Assembly (NCBI RefSeq): GCF_963576675.1
Contig: NC_088916.1
Coordinates: forward strand, 20,869,501-20,933,500
Source: Euphorbia lathyris
Lineage: Eukaryota > Streptophyta > Magnoliopsida > Malpighiales > Euphorbiaceae
Length of the DNA: 64,000 nt
Reading direction: 5' to 3'
Shown here: positions 55,868-64,000 of the stretch, one piece after another
Layout of the letters: every line of letters begins with the position of its first letter
How positions within the stretch are numbered: position 1 is the stretch's first letter
The notes under the pieces: generated by a model
Databases searched by the model: none
Told to the model about the DNA's origin: nothing
What the model saw: only the letters and a program-made list of their open reading frames with translations
Position numbers and translations under genes: made by a program

Positions 55868-55975
55868 TGTAGACACCGAGTCGGAGGACCTGTGACGAAA
55901 ACCTGAAAACAAGACGGTTGAAATAATTGATTCCGGAAGTTTTGAAAAACAAAAAATATATAAAGAATAATAAGT
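55868..55975 (+). repeat. 3' LTR of element E, first 108 bases only
   Basis: It matches 40988-41095 with one difference (GAAATAATT against GAAACAATT), then breaks off at TAATAAGT. About 2.8 kb of LTR and the flanking LINE sequence are missing. Confidence 0.9.
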
Positions 55976-56570
55976 CTCATAAGTGTAAGAGTAGTGCCAA
56001 TCATAATGAACATTCAAAGCTTTAGAGTATGCCTAATCAGCCACATGCTCAATTACCCTTTTACAATGTTCCTCTAATACTTGATGCATGATTAATAAGC
56101 TACATGCCCAAATGAACAATCGTACACATACTCATACAGAACCTCAAACATAAACATCAACAGAACATCATACATAAATATGTTTCATACACATACACAT
56201 ACTCAATCACCTCTAGCAGTATAACTCATAGGTGTAAGAGTAGTGCCAATCTCAAAGAACATTCAAAGCTTTAGAGTATGCCTAATCAGCCACATGCTCA
56301 ATGACCCTTTTACAATGTTCCTCTAATACTTGATGCATGATTAATAAGCTACATGCCCAAATGAACAATCGTACACATACTCATACAGAACCTCAAACAT
56401 AAACATCAACAGAACAGCATACATAAACATGTTTCATACACATACACATACTCAATCACTTCTAGCAGTATAACTCATAGGTGTAAGAGTAGTGCCAATC
56501 TCAAAGAACATTCAAAGCTTTAGAGTATGCCTAATCAGGCACATGCTTAATGATCATTCATACATAAACT
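55976..56570. repeat. 248-bp tandem repeat, about 2.4 copies
   Basis: A unit starting TCATAAGTGTAAGAGTAGTG recurs near 55977, 56225 and 56473 with few differences; the third copy is partial. It begins exactly at the break of the 3' LTR of element E. A looser AACCAACTTAACATTAATAT-type sequence follows to about 56850. Confidence 0.85.
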
Positions 56571-57349
56571 CTATGAGTCCTAGCTTCCTAAACAGTTATA
56601 TCTAACCAATCAGTTCATATCAATCATTTCATCATCACCCAAAACATCATACATATATGTAATCGTTCAGTTCAAACCCACATAACAATATATATACTAA
56701 ATCAGGCTAGTTTCCTAAATCAATAAGTTCTAGGTTCCAAAACAGTACATCAAACATACACAAGCACTTCTAAAGGCATGACCAATAAGTTCAAACCAAC
56801 TTAACATTAATATATATTCAGTAAGTTACAGAAATCTTCCCATATGCTAAAGGCATGAACCGATTGACAATCTCTTCAGTCAGCCTTCGCATGTAGCATT
56901 CTTACTATCCCTGCAAATATTATGTTCAAATAAAAAGAAATCAGAACATCTTCAGTAACCGGCAATGTATTGCCCTAGGTTAAAAAAGATAATGACCCAA
57001 GAATTTCATCGGTGAATCTAACAATAAATACAATAAATCAGTATCTAAGCGAGAGATCTAACCCTTTAAATCATAGCTCTGAAAATCAATAGATCCTTAT
57101 TCCAGCTGCTGAAATCGACATACACAAAAGTAAATCGGATGAGGAAAAGAGAGTAAGGAACAATGTCAATCAATAGATACTTACCAGTACCGTGTTTATA
57201 GCTCACCCGGTGATTGCATGTTCAAATCAGTCATGGCGATAGAGAGGGATGAGAGGGATGAAGCTCTTGCGTAACCTAAAATGGGATTTGGGATTAGAGA
57301 GAGGGTTTATATATCAGCTGAAAATTTCAGTCAAACAAGAGCGCCTAAA
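56571..57349 (-). other. Unassigned sequence, possibly the interior of the CACTA-like element
   Basis: It is AT-rich sequence with ATATATAC words. Read on the minus strand, a short ATG frame near 57233 (MTDLNMQSPGEL) is followed by GGTAAGTATC, which could be a donor splice site. No transposase motif is visible. Confidence 0.3.
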
Positions 57350-57646
57350 ATTTGGGGATTGACCACGTAAGTGAAATTTCATTTGCCGCTTTTTTGTTTT
57401 CGGCAAACAATGACATTCATTTATTATAAGTGTCATATGTTGAGTAAGTGAAATTTAACGAAAACGCGCGTTTTCTTTAGATGACAGGATTATGTAATCG
57501 TAATGTCATCTGAGAATCGAGCGCATTTTTTATTTCGCTTTCAGATGACATACAGTTAAAATACTGTCACGAAAAATATTCAGACGACACGAAAACAAAT
57601 GTCTGTCATGTATCTTGTGTCATGTGAAAGGGAAAATTGCATAGTG
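57350..57646 (-). mobile_element. CACTA-like transposon terminus
   Basis: Read on the minus strand the end is CACTATGCAATTTTCCC, similar to CACTA (En/Spm) termini. It is followed by many subterminal ATGACA/TGTCAT words in both orientations (57405-57630). No opposite end and no three-base duplication were found, so it is either truncated or its other end lies in the rearranged sequence before 57350. Confidence 0.5.
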
Positions 57647-59195
57647 AACTCATATCTGATCTAGAGTCAAGAGTGTAGGAAAATGATAAAAAAAAAGTAA
57701 TATTGGGTGAGTCTCGATCTCTTTTGAGTGAGTGGGATCCTTTATATATGAGTGAAGATTCTTATTCTAAATTAGAATAAAAATAAACAGACTTTAATCT
57801 ATTTACAAAAATCCTTAAAGATGTAAAACTCTGTGTTTTCAGGCGATAATTACACATGTCCAATAGGACTATGTTACTCTAAAGAGAAAGAAATGTCGCT
57901 TCTGGATGGGCGAACTAAACATCCAATCTAAACAAAGAGGATTAAGTTAATGACCAATTAAGTTGGATCTCTATACTAAAATTATAGTATCGAATATTCA
58001 CATTCATTATCACTGTCAAGGGTAAATGCATGAGCAGTTATTTAAGTTGAGAGCTATTTTACAAACGTAAACTTCATGTTCATTCAATAAAATCATTAAA
58101 TTTTACATTTATTTTCAAGAACGTCATTCTGGAAATTTGTATGCAAAATCTCATTAGAATATTAGCATGACAAAAAAAAAACAGTTAACTATATGTCAAT
58201 TAATCGTCATCTCAGAATGTCTATTTTTTTTATGACTGATGTGACAAAATATGGTTGATATGTATACCACGCGACATATCTTAAGCGAAAATTTTTATGA
58301 TGTCTGGCAATATGTATTATCTTCTAGAACCCTTTTTGGTGACATGAAATAAGAATAACATCTGGTCAGAGAAGGGTTGTTGTTCAACGAACCCACTCCA
58401 ATGCTTAAGTTAGCAAAAGTTGAAGACAATAGAAATATTTGTAACTGTAGCATTTTACATACCTCATGTTTATTACCCATCTTATCTTTTTATCATAATT
58501 GCCAGGGTAATTGTCGTAATCCTGAAAATGTTCCCTAATGACTTATCGGACACGTGTCAGTCTTTAGTTGCCTTTGGAGCTTTCAGACTGTAATAACGTC
58601 AGGTGCTGCACCCTGTCATATAGCGTCAGGTGGTGCACCTTGCCATATATCTTGTGTTGCTATGTGTCATTGTTTCATTGGACCTAAGGCATTCAGGTCG
58701 TTATGATGCCAGGTGGCGCGCTTTATCACTTACAGTCCTTTAGGTAATCGTTTCTGTCGGCTCTTTTTCCTTCACTGTACGGATGTTAAGACAAACGATG
58801 GATATCAATCTACGTGGTCGAAAAGTATCGTTAGCATCTTTAAGAAATATGGCTTTTATGAATCTTGATATCGATCCATGTACGAGAGGATTCCTTTATG
58901 GAATATTACTTGGTATCATTTTAAATTAGAAATCATGTTCTTGTGAGATGTAATGTTTAATTGGCATATGGTAAAATTATCTTTATACCACCCCAACATT
59001 TCGATTACTTTTTATACACAAATCAATTAAAATAATTTCATTGAAATCAGATATTATTTAAAAAAAAAATCAATGAGTTTTATGAATATTATTATTATTA
59101 TTATTGTAGAATAAGAAAGAAAGGAGGTGGGGATAATTATCCAAAGAGAGAGGCTGTAGATAGAAGTTCGGTTTGGTCTGCTTTCTCATAATTAA
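57647..59195. other. AT-rich sequence without recognised genes
   Basis: No coding family is visible. A short duplication, CGTCAGGTG-TGCACC-TG-CATATA, occurs at 58597-58650 with a 27-base period, and a third, weaker copy lies near 58710. Confidence 0.5.
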
Positions 59196-59197
59196 TA

Positions 59198-59513
59198 CTC
59201 CCTCCATTCTTTTTTATATATCGTTTAAGGTTTTTCATCAAGATCAATGCAATATTAATGAGACTATTAAAATAACTAATGTACTTTTAATATTTTTCTC
59301 CTGGATCTCTACTTTCTATGTAAAATTTCTCTCTCTTATTAATTTTTATGACTTAATTAAGATAATTTGTATTAATAATTATATCTCTCTCTTACAATAA
59401 ATAGGGGCAAATTAGAGAAAGTATTGTAAAAAGTGCATTGGTAATACAAAACGACGTATAAAAATGAACAAATTCAAAAGTCCAAAACGTCATATAATAA
59501 AAAACGGAGGGAG
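59198..59513. mobile_element. Stowaway-type (Tc1/mariner) MITE
   Basis: The left end is CTCCCTCCATTC and the right end ACGGAGGGAG, flanked by TA (59196-59197 and 59514-59515). At 316 bp with no coding capacity, it has the signature of plant Stowaway elements. Confidence 0.9.
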
Positions 59514-59557
59514 TATACTTTTGGCCATATCATATCCAACTCCTAAAATAAAATAAA

Positions 59558-60056
59558 GGGTAAATTTCAAATAAAACTCATGTGGTTTCACTAATTTTCA
59601 GATAAAGGACCGTGGTTTACTTTTTGTCAAAACGAGGATTGAGGTTTTCAACTTTAGTAAAATAAGGACTTTTTCAATTGATACTATTAAAATCACCCTT
59701 GACGACTTCAAAAATGATATATTTTAAGAACTACTGATATTCTAAGCAACTTTAATTCTTCAACTTTTTTAGTTTGAGATTATTTAGATAAAATTTGGTA
59801 AAGAAAGAGAAAGTTAATGTTTAGAGAGAGAAAGTTCCAAAAAAGATGATTTTCAAAAATCGAAAATGTAGTTCCATAGAAAATATGACATTGAACAACT
59901 TTAATTCTTGAAAATTTTCATTTTCAGGTCGTTAAAGATGGTTTTAATAGCATTAATCCAAATGTGAAACCTCAATCCTCGTTTTGACAAAAAGTAAACC
60001 ACAGTCTTTTATCTGAAAATTAGTGAAACCATAAGGGTTTTATTTGAAATTTACCC
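59558..60056. mobile_element. MULE-type MITE of 499 bp
   Basis: Inverted repeats of about 95 bp start GGGTAAATTTCAAATAAAAC on both sides. They are flanked by the nine-base duplication TAAAATAAA (59549-59557 and 60057-60065). The duplication is low-complexity but exact. There is no coding sequence. Confidence 0.85.
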
Positions 60057-60282
60057 TAAAATAAAATAGTAAGATATGGAAATGGAGTTTATTAGATAGA
60101 AGAAAGAAAGTAAATAATGACAAGACATTGAGTTTATTTCAGCTTTCTTACATCACCAATCCACCAACCTCTACCCAACTCACTTTTCTTCTATTTCTTT
60201 TTTGTTTTTCATATCTCACATGTCTCCCTAATTATACTTGCATGTTACTTACATCTTTGCCTCAATACCTTTGTATGAGCTT

Positions 60283-60612
60283 GTCCAAAAATTTGATTGC
60301 ATTCTAAACTTTCAACAGTGTTTCGATAGCTCTCTTAATTTACATAAAATATCCAGTTAATCCTATGAATTTATATAAAATGTAATTAATTAATCACTCA
60401 ATTACAAAAGAGTAAGTTACATGTGGAAGATATGTTGCATGCATCTTAAGACGCGACTAATGCATCTTATGTATTTAACTTACTCTTTTTACAACATAGT
60501 GAGTAATTAATTATATTTTACGCAAATTTATGGGGCTAATTAGATATTTTATACAAATTAAAGGGGCTATTAAGACACTTTTAAAATTTAGGAGTCAATC
60601 AAAGTTCGAGAG
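60283..60612. mobile_element. Fold-back element with arms of about 145 bp
   Basis: The arms 60283-60430 and 60466-60612 are imperfect inverted copies (for example AATTTACATAAAATATCC against AATTTGTATAAAATATCT when reversed), leaving a loop of about 35 bases. No clear target duplication is seen; the superfamily is unassigned. Confidence 0.7.
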
Positions 60613-61756
60613 GCAAATGTTGTATTAAGCGTATGTCTTTTGTTGTTGGTAATCATCTATGGGCATGTGTTAGAGTTTTTAGTTAGAGATAATTGCTTTC
60701 GGTGAGTTTGAACGACAATTTATTTGGAGTGGGAAGAGATGGAGTGATTGAGAGTGTGTTGGTGATACAGATTGAAAGCGATAAGGTGAAGATTTTAATC
60801 GTAAACCAATAAAGATGTTCTTCTCTAGCTAAACTAGAAGGAGTGAATCCAAAGATAAATGTATAAACCTTGAATTCTCAAAGAGAAAGTTTAGATTGAT
60901 AAAAAGTTCTTCTTCCTTACAAAAATGTGGTTTAAATACTTCCCTTAAAGAAAACTAAAAGACATAATTATCATTACTAGGGTTACAACTAAAGAAGAAA
61001 GTAAAGGTTAAAATAGGGGGAATGCATATCCTTCCTTGTGAATGAAAGAAAGCTTGCGGCTATCCTTCCTTCATAAGGAAAGCTCACTCCTTGAAAATAA
61101 ATTAATTTCTAGGATCCGCCTCAGTATTCATCTAGCATACGTCATCAGGTGCACGTGTTGTTCGTCTTGTTCACACATGAAGATGATCCGCCAGAATTCA
61201 GGGTAAAGTGAGATCCGACAGATTGGATGTCCGCACCCGTTGATCAAATTGCTGCCATTGATGAAGGTTTTAGGTTTTTGGTTTATGTCACAGATGGGCC
61301 TAAAACTCCAACGATGGGCCAACTCAATAAGACGATATAGCCTTTCACATGGGAATCTAGACAGAGTAAGCTTCTCTTCTATAATGTGCCTTATATCGAC
61401 TTGGTAGTTGGAGGTGATAAACATTGATCTATTCCATTCACCACCAGGCCACAAAGGAGCAGTGTGTTGTCATGTCAAATCTGACATCGGTTATTTAAAA
61501 ACCGGTTTCAGCGAGACTGGTTATTGAACAACCAGTCTTATACTGCCATATCTGATTTCGTAAACATGATAATGAACGTTACGAATCATTTTCTATCTGT
61601 GATGACTCGGCTAACAAGGGTGAATAGGCTTGGAAACTCTATTAAATTTGCATCTTCCTTATTTAGATGGTCAAAGCTCAATAATCATATACTATATGTT
61701 GGTGATGTCATTAAGTTGCGGTAAATAGGGATGAAATTATTAAATTAAGGGAGATG
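60613..61756. other. Sequence without recognised genes
   Basis: A minus-strand open frame of 108 codons (61128-61454) has no family motif. The plus-strand frame at 61524-61724 is likewise unassigned. Confidence 0.4.
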
Positions 61757-62369
61757 GTAGACCTGGCAATTATCGTGTTCGAGTCGTGTTCGTGTCGTGT
61801 CATTTCGGGTTCGTGTCAAAAAGAGTAAACCCAAACCCAACCCAAAAACTTTCGTGTCAAAGTCGTGTTAACCTATTCGGGTTAGTGTCGATTTCGTGTC
61901 GTGTTTTCGGGTTACATGTAATTTTGTTATGCGTATATATTAATAATAACTCTTAAAAATATAAGAAGATTTGGTACTGTTTTTAAACATTTTATATCAT
62001 TTTTAGATTAGTACGCTAACAATAATTATCGAAAAGTTCGATAATATCATGTTAGAGGGTTATGTAATGTGTTTATAACAATTTAGGAAATTCAAATTAA
62101 TATTTGCAATTAATAATTATAATTTTATTTTCTTTATTAATAAAGTGACATAAAAAACATGAGAGAATATAACAATAATTTTCAATATCCGTGTCATTTC
62201 GTGTCGTTTTCGGGTTCACATATCAACACTAACCCAACCCAAAAATTAGCGTGTCAGTTTCGTGTCAACCCAAAAATGACCCATTACCTATTAAGCTCAA
62301 CACTAACACTAAAAATCCGTGTCGTGTTCGTGTCGTGTAATCGGGTCGTGTGTCATTTTGCCACCTCTA
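61757..62369. mobile_element. hAT-type MITE
   Basis: The ends are TAGACCTGGCAA and TTGCCACCTCTA. They are flanked by the perfect eight-base duplication GGAGATGG (61749-61756 and 62370-62377). Both arms are rich in CGTGTCGTGTTCGTGTCGTG and CAACCC words, known from a common family of plant hAT MITEs. At 613 bp it has no transposase. Confidence 0.9.
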
Positions 62370-62377
62370 GGAGATGG

Positions 62378-64000
62378 ATGTATCTAATCTGAAATTTACT
62401 CTAATTAATTAGTAGCCCAACCTAATTGCAGCCTATTGTGGCTTAATTGGTCGTTTCAAATTACTTAATTTAGGTCAAAGTTGGACGCCGGAAATTAATC
62501 ACCTGCACATAATTAATTATTAATTTGTCAATGTTTCTTTTTCTTCCATTACCATTTTTCTCTTGTTTAATTACTTAAACTTTCTTAATTTATATATTTA
62601 TTCTGTACATTAGGTCAATTTTAACGTGGTTAAATGCTTTTTGTCCAATTAATATTTGATTTCTACTAAAAATGAGGCATTCTTTGATTTCATTATCGTT
62701 TTATGATATTTCGATTCACATGCAAGAAATCGATATGCATTACTTTGAAATACATCGCCAATAAAAGTTTCATTCACTATCTTTAGACCTATTTTCTTTT
62801 CCTTTGGCAAAGAAGCTATTAGCTTAGTAATGTATTATACAGTTTCAAGTAATTATAGAAAGTTTCATTTCTTTCTATAACTCATATGGAGTCTTGTCTT
62901 TTTTCTTGTATGACACTTTATTTAAAATGTTATTAGCTGATAAAAACAGCTTCCCTTATATGTTATTTGACAATTGAGAACTGTTTAGCATTGTATTCAT
63001 CATTTTCTTTAAGTTACAATTCTTGTACTCGATTATTTGATTGAGGAGAATAAGATAGTGTTACATAATGAATAATTCCACCTTGAGAGTAAAACTCGTC
63101 AAATGGTTCAATATATTCATCATGACGGTCGCATCTTACCACCTTAATCTTTCTATTAAATGTGTTTTCTTTTCTTTTCTTTTTTCTTTTTTGAAAGATA
63201 TTAAGTGTGCTTTCTATATCTTTCTTACAGAGAACAAACTTTCCTAAAACCTAGTCTTTGTTTTAAGCAACTATATAAGACAATATTATGTGTTATCACA
63301 ACTAATGTGACAAAAATATTTATTACCTCCCCTCAAGTGATTTTTTTATTACTTTTCACTAGATGAAATGAAGACATTACATAAAGTTTATCGATCCAAA
63401 TTTGAAGGTGTAGTTAATATGTAAAGTTAGAAATGATTAATTGGTAAATGTTACGGAACATGTTGTATCTATAGGTATTTTTATGAGAAACCCCAACGTT
63501 GATGGATTAGGGATTCTATAGAATCGAGATAGCTACTACATATACATGTCAGAGATTAATATAAGATTTATGATTGGACTTTTCTTGAGTTTTTAGTTAA
63601 ATCGGTTCTATAATATGGCAGCAAAGTCTAATTCAATCCCCGAATGAGAATAATGTTCCACCCCGTCCCAAATTCTATGAAAATGTATTAAAAATTCTCC
63701 AATCCTAATGAATATGAGTGTTGCCCGCCCCATTGAGAAGTCTAGTTAAATCATTACTTAAATGTTAGAGATAAAAAAAAATATCCTCTGAATTAAAACA
63801 TTTTTGCAACTCTTTATTGGGAGTGGATAAGGATTAGTTATTAAGAAAAAAATCATAGGATTCTTCAATATATTGGAGCATATAAAATGGGGGCAAGTAC
63901 TACTAATATTTATTTTAATTTGATTAAAAAAGAAAAAGAAATATTGTATTGTGAAAAGAAAAGGATATGAATGTTTAATATGGGTTGCCTAAAATCCCAT
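62378..64000. other. AT-rich sequence without recognised features
   Basis: There is no gene-like open frame, no clear inverted repeats and no RNA gene that I can support. This may be ordinary intergenic DNA beyond the nest. Confidence 0.5.

Larger units (their letters stand above)
40988..55975 (+). mobile_element. Tat/Ogre-type Gypsy element E, non-autonomous, 3' LTR truncated
   Basis: A 2945-base 5' LTR (TGTAGACACCGAG... to TTCTAACA) is followed by TGGCGACTCTGTTGGGGA, close to the primer site typical of Ogre/Tat elements. The same LTR start recurs at 55868 after GTAGGGGCAAC and is kept for 108 bases with one difference. The only coding sequence is a 270-codon gag-like ORF (51089-51898); pol is absent. 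The rest is a large structured and repetitive non-coding region (46013-50780, 53640-55700). The insertion lies in ORF2 of the LINE; the far flank is lost. Confidence 0.85.

Noticed and set aside
61128..61454. Minus-strand frame of 108 codons as a host gene
   Set aside because: No recognisable motif, no supporting splice or promoter context, and unremarkable composition.

Overview
The window is a block of plant nuclear heterochromatin made almost entirely of transposable elements inserted into one another. The families (Copia of the SIRE type, an Athila-type Gypsy element, a Tat/Ogre-type Gypsy element, a plant L1 LINE, MULE, CACTA, Stowaway, Harbinger and hAT sequences) point to a flowering plant, probably a eudicot; I cannot name the species. 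I found no intact single-copy host gene. The only host-derived coding sequence I recognise is a broken, intron-containing piece of the ER HSP90 gene (GRP94/endoplasmin) carried inside a MULE.

Layout. (1) 1-1263 and 36686-36817 are two halves of an old LINE-type zf-RVT/RNase H remnant. It is split by a Harbinger-like MITE (818-1201, TTA duplication) and by Copia element A (1264-36685, GAGAG duplication). (2) Element A is plus strand, with 0.69-kb LTRs. Its pol is split at the start of the reverse transcriptase by a SIRE-type Copia element B on the minus strand (4747-34602). (3) The env-like third ORF of B is split by Copia element C (about 6863-25982, plus strand), whose 3' LTR is truncated. 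(4) The 5' LTR of C contains a Pack-MULE (8127-9717, nine-base duplication). The gag of C contains element D (12226-21212, ATGCT duplication), a non-autonomous Athila-type element with intact gag and an ATHILA ORF-1-like gene but no pol. (5) 36885-40987 is an L1-type LINE (ORF1 and ORF2 linked by an ATGA overlap), cut by element E. (6) Element E (40988-55975) is a Tat/Ogre-type element with a 2.9-kb 5' LTR, a short gag-like ORF, no pol, several kilobases of tandem and hairpin-forming repeats, and only the first 108 bases of the 3' LTR. (7) 55976-64000 holds a 248-bp tandem repeat, a CACTA-like end, then a Stowaway MITE, a MULE-type MITE, a fold-back element and a hAT MITE in AT-rich sequence.

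How it fits together. The order of events can be read from target-site duplications and from reading frames that rejoin across insertions: LINE remnant, then A, then B, then C, then D and the MULE. Most coding regions carry stop codons that fit C-to-T or G-to-A decay, as expected for methylated, silenced DNA. Only element D has open gag and accessory frames.

The least explained signals are structural rather than coding: clusters of GC-rich hairpins in the leader or LTR of three unrelated elements, a TATA box in the loop of a 10-bp inverted repeat, three stem-loops with the same loop but different paired stems, and a 122/244-bp higher-order repeat in element E. All coordinates and comparisons were made by eye; identities were not computed.
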